DNA of 64,000 nucleotides from Clostridia bacterium (GCA_910574255.1 CAJTAK010000015.1:48921-112920); one strand, 5' to 3'; shown: positions 53,890 through 63,672, counted from the first letter of the stretch. Program-made: numbers and translations. The notes: a model not told the origin generated them from the letters alone.

Positions 53890-55058
53890 GGATTTGTGTA
53901 ATCAGCGGGAGCAGGGCGGAGTTTGGGCAGCTGACGCCGCTGCTTTTAAAATTAAACAAGGATCCGTTTTTTAAACTGGATTTTGTAGTGACCGGGTCCC
54001 ATTTGTCAGAGGATAACGGAAATACCATTACGGAGATTGAAGAATATCCGATTGACATTACAGCCCGCATTCCGATTAAAAGCATTGCCGATAACAGCAG
54101 AAAAGGGATTGCGTTTCAGATTAGCGAAGTGATTGCGGCATTTGCAGATTATTTTGACAGTCACAGGCCGGACATGCTGATTGTGATTGGGGACAGATAT
54201 GAAATGTACGGAGCTGCAATTGCAGCCTCGGCGTTCATTATTCCAATGGCGCACATCTGCGGAGGCAGCGTTACAAGCGGCGCCGTTGATGAAGTCTACA
54301 GGCATTCCATAACGAAGATGAGCATACTTCACTTTACTACCTGCGATGTTTACCGTAGGAGGGTGATTCAGCTGGGAGAAAATCCGGACTTTGTTTATAA
54401 CGTGGGCTCCCTGGCAATAGAAAATTGCCTGAATATGGAGCTGCTTACGGAAAAGGAATTGAGAACCCAGTTAGGAATGCCTTTGGAAAAGCCGTACTGC
54501 GTAGTCACATTTCATCCGGTTACGCTGGAACAGGATGATTCGGAAAAAGAGTTATATGAACTTATCCATGCCTTTGATATGTTTCCTCAGTATCTGTATC
54601 TGATTACATTATCCAATACGGATTCCGGGGGAGATAAAATAAATAGAATATGGAAAGAGGAAGGCACAGGGAGAGATAACTTTTTTGTGGTTTCCTCTCT
54701 TGGCATGAAAAGGTATCTGACAGCACTGAAGCACTCTGCAATGATGATAGGAAATTCTTCAAGCGGAACCACAGAAGGACCTGCAATGAAGATCCCGGTT
54801 ATTGATATTGGTGACAGGCAAAAGGGGAGGGTGTTTGCAAAAAGCCTTCTGCACTGTGAGCCGGCAAAAAAAGAGATAGTGGAGGCAATGGAAAGGGCGG
54901 GGAGCGCAGAGTTTCAGGCCATTGCCAAAAAGGCGGAAAATCCTTTCGGGGATGGAACGGCATCGGAACAGATGGTGTCCATACTTAAAAAGGTGTTATC
55001 GGCGCCCATAGAAATGAAGAAAGAATTCTACGATGTGGATTTTGAGGTGGGGGAATGA
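53877..55058 (+). CDS. legG: Hydrolysing NDP-sugar 2-epimerase (LegG/NeuC)
   Basis: A 393-residue NeuC-type enzyme: RICVISGSRAEFGQLTPLL, VTGSHLSEDNGNT, DMLIVIGDRYEMYGAAIAA, AHICGGSVTSGAVDEVYRHS, and SSGTTEGPAMKIPVIDIGDR. It hydrolyses and epimerises the NDP-linked amino sugar to give the free mannosamine-type substrate of the synthase. It overlaps legI by 13 bases and legF by four, so the three are translationally linked. Confidence 0.88.
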   Translation: MQGVRICVISGSRAEFGQLTPLLLKLNKDPFFKLDFVVTGSHLSEDNGNTITEIEEYPIDITARIPIKSIADNSRKGIAFQISEVIAAFADYFDSHRPDMLIVIGDRYEMYGAAIAASAFIIPMAHICGGSVTSGAVDEVYRHSITKMSILHFTTCDVYRRRVIQLGENPDFVYNVGSLAIENCLNMELLTEKELRTQLGMPLEKPYCVVTFHPVTLEQDDSEKELYELIHAFDMFPQYLYLITLSNTDSGGDKINRIWKEEGTGRDNFFVVSSLGMKRYLTALKHSAMMIGNSSSGTTEGPAMKIPVIDIGDRQKGRVFAKSLLHCEPAKKEIVEAMERAGSAEFQAIAKKAENPFGDGTASEQMVSILKKVLSAPIEMKKEFYDVDFEVGE

Positions 55059-55744
55059 GGAATATAGCAATTATACCGGCGAGGAGCGGTTCCAAGGGGC
55101 TTACGGATAAAAATATCAGGGAACTTGCAGGCAGGCCCCTCATTGCCTATACGATTGAAGCGGCATTGAAATCAGGAATGTTTGAGACGGTAATGGTATC
55201 AACGGATTCTACCCGGTATGCTCAAATTGCCAGAGAATATGGCGCAGAGGTGCCGTTTTTCCGAAGCAGAGAAGCATCATCGGATACGGCGTCCTCCTGG
55301 GACGTTGTCAGGGAGGTGCTTGATAAGTATCAAGAGGCAGGAAAAGCCTTTGACACATTGATGCTTCTGCAGCCCACATCGCCTCTTAGAACGGTACAGA
55401 ACATCAGGGAAGCCTATGAGGAAATGGAAGAAAAAGAAGCAAATGCAGTAGTTTCCTTATGTGAGATGGAGCATTCGCCGCAGCAGTGCAATGTTCTGCC
55501 GGAGGATTTATCGCTGGAGAAGTTTATCCGGCCGTCTGCAAAGGGAAAACGCAGGCAGGAGATGGAGAGGTTTTACCGGTTTAATGGGGCCATCTATTTA
55601 GTGAAGGTGGAGGCTTTCAGAAGAAATGCTGGTATATATTCAGACAGGTGCTTCGCATATCTGATGGGGCGGAGGGAGTCGGTGGATATTGATGATGAAT
55701 TTGATTTTGCGGTGGCGGAGAGTTTCCTAAATATGAAGCAATGA
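55055..55744 (+). CDS. legF: CMP-nonulosonate cytidylyltransferase (LegF/NeuA)
   Basis: A 229-residue enzyme with the nucleotide-binding start IAIIPARSGSKGLTDKNI, LAGRPLIAYTIEAAL, LLQPTSPLRTVQNI, NGAIYLVKVEAF and DIDDEFDFAVAES. It activates the nonulosonic acid with CTP to the CMP-sugar used by a glycosyltransferase. It closes the leg block; a 164-base gap without a gene follows before the broken MBOAT. Confidence 0.88.
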   Translation: MRNIAIIPARSGSKGLTDKNIRELAGRPLIAYTIEAALKSGMFETVMVSTDSTRYAQIAREYGAEVPFFRSREASSDTASSWDVVREVLDKYQEAGKAFDTLMLLQPTSPLRTVQNIREAYEEMEEKEANAVVSLCEMEHSPQQCNVLPEDLSLEKFIRPSAKGKRRQEMERFYRFNGAIYLVKVEAFRRNAGIYSDRCFAYLMGRRESVDIDDEFDFAVAESFLNMKQ

Positions 55745-55908
55745 TCTTATTGGTACAACGTTTACCTATTATAATAGAAGAAATATCAAAAATGATAGAT
55801 ACATTAAAACAGACTTTTTCTATCGTTGTCTAATAACAGCGGAGATATTTGATGAATATAGAAGAGCAGATTTATAAAAAGTCTGGCAATTTATTATGAG
55901 GTGAAGGC

Positions 55909-57368
55909 ATGCTTTTTAATTCATTACAATTTTTGGGTTTTTTCCGATTGTCGTATTTCTTTATTATATTATTCCGGCAAAATTTCGTTATTTATGGCTT
56001 TTGATATCTAGTTATTATTTTTATATGAGTTGGAATCCCAAATATGTGACATTAATGTTTTTATCTACATTCCTTACTTATTTAAGTGGGATTTTGATTG
56101 GGGGGGGGAAAAACAAAAAATTATGGGTCGCCCTTAGTTTTATATTAAATTTATTTATTTTGTTCTTTTTTAAATATTTTGATTTTGCCTTAGAAAATAT
56201 TAACAGAGTTCTTTATTTTTGTAATCAGAGTGTGATACATCCAAAATTTGATATAATGCTTCCAGTTGGAATTTCATTTTATACATTCCAAGCCCTTAGT
56301 TATACTATGGATGTATATCGAGATGATATAAAACCACAAAAGAATTTTGCAAAATACGCATTATTTGTTTCCTTTTTTCCCCAGCTTGTAGCTGGTCCCA
56401 TAGAACGCTCAAAGGATTTATTAGGGCAGATTGATGAAGTAAATGTGTTTGAGTGCAAAAGAGTGGAACAAGGATTACTGCTGATGGCATGGGGGTTTTT
56501 TGAAAAGTTAGTAATTTCTGACAGAGCAGCCATTGTTGTGAACCAAGTTTATAACAATTACCAAGATTACCAGGGAATCACTCTCGTATTTGCTACAATT
56601 TTGTTTTCAGTTCAAATATATTGTGATTTTTGTGGATACTCAGATATTGCTAGGGGTGCGGCAATGGTATTGGGATTCCGACTGACAAAAAATTTTCTTC
56701 AGCCATACTTTTCAAGGACAGTTGCTGAATTTTGGAAAAGATGGCACATTTCTTTGACTTCGTGGTTTAGAGATTATTTGTATATTCCCATGGGAGGGAA
56801 TAGAAAGGGGAAACTGCAAAAATATGTAAATATTATGATTGTGTTTGGGGTCAGTGGTTTGTGGCATGGAGCAAGCTGGAGTTTTGTGGTCTGGGGAATG
56901 CTGAATGGATTATATCAGATATTAGGAGAGATTACAGGGCCTATAAGAAAGAAACTGGAAAAGCAGTTTCTTTTTGAACATCAGACATTTGGAAGAAAAC
57001 TGTTTCAAGTATTAGTAACATTTCTATTAATCAATTCAACATGGATATTTTTTCGTGCAGAATCTTTACATCAAGCAATGGGAATATACAGGCAGATATT
57101 TGCAGTGTTTAATCCCTGGATTTTATTTGATGGTACATTATTTCAATTAGGGCTCGGTGAGGCGGAAATTTTAATAGGTGCTCTGGCAATTATTGTAAAA
57201 ATTGTATGTAGTGTTATGGGATATTATGGTAAATTGTATGTGGTGTGGGATAGGCAGGGAAATTTGACAAAATGGATTCTGGCATATGGTTTAATTGTAA
57301 GTATTATAATTTTTGGCATTTATGGTTCGGAGTATGATTCTGGACAGTTTATTTATTTTCAGTTTTGA
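55909..57368 (+). pseudogene. Second MBOAT O-acyltransferase, frameshifted near the start
   Basis: ATG 55909 with GAGGTGAAG upstream gives MLFNSLQFLGFF and then a wrong frame; one base more in the T6 run at 55938-55943 would continue PIVVFLYYIIPAKFRYLWLL into the long frame that reaches 57368. That frame has MLPVGISFYTFQALSYTMDVY, FPQLVAGPIERSKDLL, FCGYSDIARGAAMVLGF, AEFWKRWHISLTSWFRDYLY and the catalytic SGLWHGASWSF. Without the correction only internal TTG/ATG starts near 56001-56025 are available, losing the first membrane helix. It is a homologue of the MBOAT at 42776. A G9 run at 56100-56108 lies in the frame. A sequencing error in the T-run is possible. Confidence 0.8.
56100..56108. repeat. 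G9 tract in the second MBOAT gene
   Basis: Nine consecutive G encode GGG of LIGGGKNKKLW near the start of the acyltransferase. The frame through the tract is open at nine bases. A change of one base would end translation soon after. Confidence 0.92.
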
Positions 57369-57386
57369 GTGATATGGGAGGATTAT

Positions 57387-58514
57387 ATGTCGAAGTTTTT
57401 GCGCCATTTGTTATTTATGGCTTTAATACTGAGTTTAACATTTCTGCCGATTTTTACATCTGGGGAAATGAGTAATATTGATTATGTAATAAAAAGGCAG
57501 CACAAAGAAGATAATAATATTCTTTTTGGATTAGGCTATACAGATCGGAATAGATACTATAAAACATAATGTACTATAATTGAAAATCCTAAAGTATTGG
57601 CACTGGGTTCATCAAGGGTAATGCAAATAGAAGACGATTTTTTTGGGAATCCTCAAAATTTTTATAATGCAGGCGGCGCAGTGAATTATCCATCAGAAAT
57701 GCAGTGTTTTTTAGAGCAGATGCCCAGAGATAACAGGATTGAGCTTGTCATCATTAGTGTGGATCAATGGATATTTAATATTAATTATACAGGTAAATTG
57801 TTAGAACCGGATGCGGAGTCTTTTATAGATTTTTCATTAAACGAAACATTAGATTTTAAAAATGCAATGAAACAGATTATAGATGATTATACAGAACAGA
57901 AGTTGAGTATTTTTCAACTGCTTAATCATAATAACAGGATCGGTGTTAATGCTAAAGTGAATGGGAATGGCTTCTTGAAAGATGGTTCTTATTATTATGA
58001 TAAACGTTTCTTGCAAAAAAATAATCCAGATGAAAGTTATTTTGCAGATACTTTTCAGAGGATTGAAGATGGAAATGCAAGATTTGAATATGGGGAGAAA
58101 ATTAACCTAGATATTGTCAATCAAATGGAAGCTTTACTTGCATATTGCAAAAAAAATGAAATTAGAGTAATTGGTTTTGAACCACCTTTTGCAGCTTCTG
58201 TGGTTAAAAAATTAGCGGAAAAAGGGGAAGAGTATAAGTATATGAATGAAATCCCAGTTAAAATGTTAGACGTTTTTCAAAAATACCAATTTGAGTTTTA
58301 TGATTATTCAGATGTTTCAGATTTGGGTTGCGGTGAAAACAGTTTTTTTATTGATGGTTTTCATGGAAGTGATGCGGTATATATAAAAATGTTTCAAGAT
58401 ATGATTGAGCAGGGTTCCTGTTTAAAAGAATATTGTGATTTAGATGAACTCATCAATTTATATGAAAACAGAGATTCAGATGTAGCTGTTCACGGAATTA
58501 TAGAGAGTTTATAA
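57387..58514 (+). pseudogene. SGNH-like acyltransferase partner with internal TAA
   Basis: ATG 57387 (GGGAGG upstream) begins SKFLRHLLFMALILSLTFL, a membrane anchor, and reads to TAA at 57567-57569. The same frame then continues CTIIENPKVLALGSSRVMQI (catalytic Ser) to IDGFHGSDAVY (terminal Asp-His) and ends at 58514. Without the stop it would be about 375 residues, a normal partner for the preceding MBOAT. A TTG at 57597 could restart a soluble, unanchored product lacking the N-terminus. A single-base change is the simplest cause. Confidence 0.82.
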
Positions 58515-58594
58515 TGAGATTTGAGTTGTAAAGAATTATATATGGAAGTGTAATGATAGCAGTATAACGAAATACTATGAAGGGGGCGAACAAC

Positions 58595-59762
58595 ATGTTA
58601 AATAATATGTGCGTTAAACCCAGATATATACATTTGGCGTCTTTCGCTGGAAATATTGGTGATGTGATAAATCATAAAGGATTTTATGAGAGTTTTAATC
58701 TTGATATATCTCAAATAGACCAAATTGAGATGCGAAGATTTTATAAGAATTGTAATGGAAGTCAAAAGCTATCATTTGATAGCTGGTTACTCGAAAAAAT
58801 TAACAGTTCTGAAATGCTTATTTTAGGCGGCGGTGGTTTTTTTGATGTGTATTGGGATGACTCCCATACTGGTACTACGATTAATATGTCAAGGGCATTT
58901 ATTGATTCAATAAAGGTTCCTGTACTTGTGAATGCAATGGGGGTACACTTTGATAAAACAAAAAAGCAAGGAATAAATAATTTTTTTGAGTTTTTCACTG
59001 ATATTAAAAGTAGAGAGAATTGGTTTATATCAGTAAGAAATGATGGCTCATTAAAACGAATGAAAAACATATATGGAAATGAAATAATTAAAGGAATACA
59101 AGTTGTTCCAGATAATGGCTTTATGGTAAAGTGCGGCCATGAGAATTTATACCACAGTGGCCAGAAATGGATAGGATTTAGTATTACGAATGAATTATTA
59201 GCGCCACAGTATTTACAGGGATTATCGCTTGAGCAATTTAATTTAGAAATAGGAGCATTTATAGCAGATTTATTACAATATTATTGTTGTATCTTTTTTT
59301 TGCATGGACCACAGGATTTTTTGACATTAATGCATATACAAAGCATATTAGGGAGAGAAGCATTTAGAAATAAGGTAATTGTTGCACCCTACTTTCCCTT
59401 TGACGGAAGGGAATTGTGTAAGTGAATTGCTAAGATATTATAATGCATGTGATGCAGTTATTGGTATGCGTTTTCACTCTAATGTTATAGCAATAGCTAA
59501 TAACATTCCAGTTGTTGGGTTGGCTATTCATGAACAAATATCAGATCTTTATGAAGAAATAAATTTGGATGCTTCTTGTGTAAAGGTTGGGGAGCCTGAC
59601 TATATAAATAAGTTGAGATACTTATTAAATGAGGCTATTTGTAAGGAGCATATGTATAAAGCTAATGAGAAAAAAATAATGGATGAAATAACAATTAAAC
59701 ATAGAAGTTATAAAAGAATTGTTAAAGATTTTATTCAATCTCAAAAGATTAAGCAAAAATAA
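58595..59762 (+). pseudogene. Polysaccharide pyruvyl transferase, frameshifted
   Basis: From ATG 58595 (GAAGGGGG upstream) the product has HLASFAGNIGDVINHKGFYE, LILGGGGFFDVYW, VLVNAMGVHF, SVRNDGSLKRM and VVPDNGFM, typical of the PssM/CsaB pyruvyl transferase family. Near 59395-59415 the frame is lost (ends at 59425) and the C-terminal part, CVSELLRYYNACDAVIGMRFHSN through VVGLAIHEQISDLYEEI, continues in another frame to 59762. The split separates the two Rossmann halves, so activity should be lost. It would have placed a pyruvate ketal on the repeat unit. It follows the two broken acylation genes. Confidence 0.82.
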
Positions 59763-59795
59763 AATGTGATTTGCAAGTATGAGGTGAAATATAGA

Positions 59796-60896
59796 ATGAA
59801 AGTATTAACAGTATTCGGTACCAGACCAGAAGCCATAAAAATGTGCCCTCTGGTTCTGGAAATGAAAAAACACAAAGAAATAGACTGCAAGGTCTGCCTG
59901 ACCGGCCAACACAGAGAAATGCTCCAACAGGTCATGGAAGCCTTCGAAATACGGGAAGACTATAATCTTGACATTATGCGTGAACGGCAGACGCTCACAA
60001 CAATTACAACAAGTGTATTAGAAAAAATGGATCCGGTTTTGCGTGAAGCAGAGCCGGATATTGTTTTAGTACACGGAGATACCACAACTTCTTTTGCAGC
60101 GGCATTGGCAGCTTTTTATCAACAGATTCCGGTAGGGCATGTAGAAGCAGGCCTTCGCACGGGGAATATTTATTCTCCGTTTCCGGAAGAAATGAATCGG
60201 CTACTGACAGGAAGAATTGCTGCTTATCATTTTGCGCCTACAAAACGTAATGAGCAGAACTTAATAAAAGAGAATGTCAGCAAAAATATCTTTGTTACAG
60301 GGAATACGGTAATAGATGCATTTAAAACAACCGTAAAGGATGACTACGAATTTAATAACCCAACTTTACAGGAAATGGATTATGCAAAGCACAGGGTTAT
60401 TTTGGTTACAGCACATAGAAGAGAGAATCTGGGGGAGCCTTTGAAGCAGATTTGCCAGGCTATCAGGCAGTTGACAGATAAATACTCAGATATAAAGGTT
60501 GTTTACCCGGTTCATTTGAACCCAGCCGTGCGGGAGACCGTGTATCAAATATTAAGTAATAACCCTCAGGTGGAACTATTGGAACCATTGGATGTGCTGG
60601 ATATGCATAATCTAATTGCACGAAGCTTTATGGTGATGACAGATTCCGGAGGCATCCAGGAGGAAGCTCCATCCTTTGGAAAGCCGGTTCTGGTTATGCG
60701 GACAGAGACGGAGCGGCCGGAGGCCGTGGAGGCCGGAACGGTGAAGGTGGTTGGAGTCAAGGAAGATGACATCTTCAAATTGGCTAGTGAATTGCTGAGT
60801 GACACAGAAAAATATTCGAAAATGGCGCAAGCTGTGAACCCGTATGGAGATGGACATGCCAGTGAGAGGATTGTAAATATTATAATTAATAATTGA
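59796..60896 (+). CDS. wecB: Non-hydrolysing UDP-GlcNAc 2-epimerase
   Basis: A 366-residue enzyme from ATG 59796 (GAGGTG nine bases before): KVLTVFGTRPEAIKMCPLV, CLTGQHREMLQQVMEAF, VHGDTTTSFAAALAAFY, VEAGLRTGNIYSPFPEEMNR, TAHRRENLGEPLKQI, DSGGIQEEAPSFGKPVLVMR and ERPEAVEAGT. It interconverts UDP-GlcNAc and UDP-ManNAc, feeding wecC at the other end of the operon. It is the last clear gene of the polysaccharide locus; no strong terminator is visible after it. Confidence 0.92.
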   Translation: MKVLTVFGTRPEAIKMCPLVLEMKKHKEIDCKVCLTGQHREMLQQVMEAFEIREDYNLDIMRERQTLTTITTSVLEKMDPVLREAEPDIVLVHGDTTTSFAAALAAFYQQIPVGHVEAGLRTGNIYSPFPEEMNRLLTGRIAAYHFAPTKRNEQNLIKENVSKNIFVTGNTVIDAFKTTVKDDYEFNNPTLQEMDYAKHRVILVTAHRRENLGEPLKQICQAIRQLTDKYSDIKVVYPVHLNPAVRETVYQILSNNPQVELLEPLDVLDMHNLIARSFMVMTDSGGIQEEAPSFGKPVLVMRTETERPEAVEAGTVKVVGVKEDDIFKLASELLSDTEKYSKMAQAVNPYGDGHASERIVNIIINN

Positions 60897-60937
60897 GAAA
60901 TTGCCAGAAGATCTTCGTTGGTTAATGCCATTACCAT
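60897..60937 (-). pseudogene. Truncated 5' end of a minus-strand gene
   Basis: On the minus strand an AAGGAG ribosome site (about 60943-60948) precedes ATG 60937 and MVMALTNEDLLAISQL, a start I associate with common Lachnospiraceae hypothetical or phage proteins. The frame then runs into the complement of wecB with no further protein-like sequence, so only the first dozen or so residues survive at the edge of the polysaccharide locus. Confidence 0.35.
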
Positions 60938-61124
60938 CACGCTCCTTTGCGCATTGCCTGTTTTTATGTCCTTTATATGGAACGGTATATCATATTTGAA
61001 AAGTGAAGTCCATTTTATTACAAAGGAAAATTCAGTCAAATTACTCCTTTTGGCAGTTTAGGGGTGACAGAACAGGCCTTTTTCGTAACAAATCTCCTGC
61101 ATCTCCAGTGAAAGACTTCTCACA

Positions 61125-61610
61125 TCAATTGGTAATCCGTTTACAGATACCATCTACAGCATGGCATTGCCACCGACTTGTGAAGGAAGGCACCACCAGT
61201 ATCCTGGATACCGCTGCGAGAAAGGAAAAGAAAGATACAAATACTAAGCCGGCGTTCTCGGATTCTTCTTCAAAGCTTTCGATAACGGTTCTGCCTTGGC
61301 CGGCGATCTCAGATAAAATAACTGGTTCAGGATAGTGAAGGGTATTCTGCAGATAGTCCTTCAGCTTATATTTTGAAAGCTCATCATGTCCGTGTACAAT
61401 AAAGCTCTTTATGTCATTCAAAAACGGTCTGCTTTTAACTTATCTTTTAGGTTATTGGTTATCCGGATTAAATTGTCCGCCTATCCGGAAGGCATCTGGC
61501 CGGCCAGTTTTCCCAGAAGCCCCGGGTATTTGTGGATTTTTAACAGAAAACTGCCAAAATCCTCTCGTATCCGGAGAAGCACTTTAGTATGCTTTGAAAA
61601 GAGACAAAAA
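61125..61610 (-). pseudogene. Remnant of a TIR-like nucleotide-binding domain protein
   Basis: The minus strand at 61421-61125 encodes NDIKSFIVHGHDELSKYKL, PVILSEIAGQGRTVIESFEE and AGLVFVSF, the start of the TIR-like domain family with the IVHGHD signature; the continuation expected in the family is lost in frameshifted sequence. Further upstream (about 61610-61430) another frame with stops reads REDFGSFLLKIHKYPGLLGK and DNLIRITNNLKDKLKAD, likely the N-terminal part. TIR-like proteins of this type often cleave NAD in phage defence. Stops and frame changes show decay. Confidence 0.6.
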
Positions 61611-61809
61611 GTTTACCCTCTATTGAAAAGTTATCAAAAAAAGTTCTTTATTATCATAGAAAGTCCCTTGAGAAAATTAAAAATTTCCCATATACTAAAC
61701 CTTATCAGACAAAATGTAACCATTCTAATTGGAAATGTATGAATAGAGCACCCACAGAACATAAGACAGAAAAGAAAAAGGGAAGCAGATTAAGGAGCTG
61801 ATCAATTCG

Positions 61810-62397
61810 TTGCGATATGAAGGATATATTGATGATCAATGGCAGATAGATGAGGTCTGGAAAATCTGTGAGGCTCTGTGCAGACGGGAGGAACTGCAGC
61901 AGGAGCCCTGGGAAGTGCGCCGAAAAGTATTGTCGGATATTATGGAAAATGATTATTATGACTATTATGGCTGTGGAGATCCCACGGGTGATTTGTCAAA
62001 GAAGCTTTGCGTGACAAAACAGGAATACCTGGCCCTGGCGGATATAATGGATCGTACATACCACTCCAGAGAAGCGGCAGATCTATATCATAAATATGGA
62101 AGAGATGATAAGTATGTTTCTTATCTGGAAGACAATCTGGGCAAAAAAAGCGAGATTTATATTGAATTGATGAATTATTACAGGGAACAGGAAGACTTTG
62201 AAAATTCAAGGAGAGTTGCAGAGCAGGCCTTGGTAAAATGCAGGGACAATCTGACGGAAATTTTTATCTACCTCTTAGAGGATGCCAAAGAAAAGGGGGA
62301 CAAGGATAAATATAATAAGCTGTATGCAAGTGCAAAGAGAAGAAGAGGGGCGGATATTAATTGGATTGACAGGGCTTTGATAAATCAGGAAGTATAA
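61810..62397 (+). CDS. Hypothetical TPR-like helical protein, probably a 3' fragment
   Basis: The frame is open from 61765 and could start at TTG 61810; no good ribosome site is present and the first residues (KELINSLRYEGYIDDQWQID) look internal. Helical repeats follow: YLALADIMDRTYHSREAADLY, YIELMNYYREQEDFENSRRVA, KYNKLYASAKRRRG. I recognise no defined family; the C-terminus resembles tetratricopeptide-like repeats. It may be the surviving end of a larger gene lost when the neighbouring sequences decayed. Confidence 0.45.
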   Translation: MRYEGYIDDQWQIDEVWKICEALCRREELQQEPWEVRRKVLSDIMENDYYDYYGCGDPTGDLSKKLCVTKQEYLALADIMDRTYHSREAADLYHKYGRDDKYVSYLEDNLGKKSEIYIELMNYYREQEDFENSRRVAEQALVKCRDNLTEIFIYLLEDAKEKGDKDKYNKLYASAKRRRGADINWIDRALINQEV

Positions 62398-62527
62398 ATA
62401 AATACTTCTATATTTTATTAATTTACGGTCAAATATAAACAATTAAGAAATAAGTGCTGCACTTAAGCTGCGGACGTTTATCCATCAAAAACAAAGAAAG
62501 CGGATGGGGCGAAAGGAACGAGCATTA

Positions 62528-62559
62528 TTGAAGGTTACAATACTGTTTTCCTATATAAT
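62528..62559 (+). promoter_or_regulatory. Putative promoter of the integrase gene
   Basis: TTGAAG (62528-62533) and a TATATAAT -10 region (62552-62559) lie upstream of AAGGAG and the integrase ATG 62584. The spacing is 18-20 bases depending on the hexamer used, so strength is uncertain. The 180 bases before it hold no gene, only a small AAGTGC/GCACTT hairpin. Confidence 0.4.
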
Positions 62560-62583
62560 CAAAGAAAACAAAGGAGATTATAC

Positions 62584-63615
62584 ATGGAAACAAAAGAAAA
62601 AAGAAACTCAAATGCAGCACAGCAATTCCACGCTTCTAAGATGTTTAGGGCCACAAAACACAAAATGGCGGTCAGCTTTGACACTCTCTCCGCTCAGTGG
62701 CTGAAAAACGTAAAGCTGAGAATCAAAGAGTCCTCTTACGTAAAGTATTATAATATGGTACAGAATCATATATTGCCGGATCTGGGCTCCTGGCAGATGG
62801 ATCAGCTGACCACAGAAGCGGTAGAACGATTTGTACAGAAAAAGCTTACCTGCGGAAAGCGGGATGGAAACGGCGGCCTGTCAGAAAAAACCGTGAAGGA
62901 TATTCTTGCGATTCTAAAAGAAATATGCCTCTATGCAGTAGGCCTGGATATGGAGGTGCCCTGTCGGTTTGAACTGATCAAAATCAGGCGCAGAGACTTA
63001 GAGGTGCAGGTCCTGAACGGTCAGAATTATATGGAGCTGGTACGTTTTTTGTTGCGTGATAATCACCCGAGAAAGACGGGTATTCTTTTGAGTCTGTATA
63101 TGGGTCTCCGATTAGGGGAGGTGTGCGCCCTAAAACGGCAGCATATATTATATAAGGAAGAAATCCTGTGCATTCGCAGTACCATGCAGAGAATCCAAAA
63201 TGTGGAGGGAGAGGGGAAGAGGAAAACAAAGGTGATTGTTACAGATCCGAAGAGCAGCAGCTCTGTGCGGGATATTCCGATCCCATCGTTTTTGATGGAG
63301 AGGATGGAGGATTTTCGGCGGCTGCCGGAGGATGCGTATCTTTTGACGGGGAGAACGGACCGCTTTATTGAGCCCCGGACCTTGGAATATACCTTAAAGC
63401 GTTACCTGCAGGACTGCAGAATGGAATATATAAACTATCATGCCCTCCGTCATACATTTGCAACCAGGTGTATGGAGGAGGGTTTTGATGCAAAATCATT
63501 AAGTGAAATACTGGGTCATTCCAATGTAAATATTACATTAAACCGGTATGTGCATTCTTCCATGGAGCAGAAACGGAAGAATATGGGGAAGATTACGCCG
63601 CATCAATTTTGCTGA
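62584..63615 (+). CDS. Tyrosine recombinase/integrase
   Basis: A 343-residue phage-type integrase. The N-terminal core-binding domain has FDTLSAQWLKNVKLRIKESS and YNMVQNHILPDLGSWQMDQL; the catalytic domain has Arg in MGLRLGEVCALKRQH, Lys near VIVTDPKSSSSVRDIPIP, HALRHTFATRCMEEG (His, Arg), the second His in LSEILGHSNVNI and Tyr in TLNRYVHSSMEQK. All active residues are present. It is 57 bases from the 3' end of a tRNA-Gly gene, the usual integration target, so it probably belongs to an element or island inserted there that extends to the left. Confidence 0.9.
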   Translation: METKEKRNSNAAQQFHASKMFRATKHKMAVSFDTLSAQWLKNVKLRIKESSYVKYYNMVQNHILPDLGSWQMDQLTTEAVERFVQKKLTCGKRDGNGGLSEKTVKDILAILKEICLYAVGLDMEVPCRFELIKIRRRDLEVQVLNGQNYMELVRFLLRDNHPRKTGILLSLYMGLRLGEVCALKRQHILYKEEILCIRSTMQRIQNVEGEGKRKTKVIVTDPKSSSSVRDIPIPSFLMERMEDFRRLPEDAYLLTGRTDRFIEPRTLEYTLKRYLQDCRMEYINYHALRHTFATRCMEEGFDAKSLSEILGHSNVNITLNRYVHSSMEQKRKNMGKITPHQFC

Positions 63616-63629
63616 ATTCAGTAACCAAA

Positions 63630-63666
63630 AAGCCATGAAATGCAATGAATAAGCATCTCATGGCTT
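63630..63666 (+). terminator. Terminator after the integrase
   Basis: AAGCCATGAAATGC (63630-63643) pairs with GCATCTCATGGCTT (63653-63666) with one mismatch over a nine-base loop, followed by CTTTT. It lies between the integrase stop and the tRNA gene. Confidence 0.7.
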
Positions 63667-63672
63667 CTTTTA

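Noticed and set aside
55938..55943. T6 run in the second MBOAT as a designed phase switch
   Set aside because: Six T is short for efficient slippage. It is treated as an indel or possible sequencing error; the G9 tract is the better candidate.
60566..60896. Minus-strand frame through wecB as a real overlapping gene
   Set aside because: Only the part beyond wecB looks like protein; the rest is the complement of the conserved epimerase.
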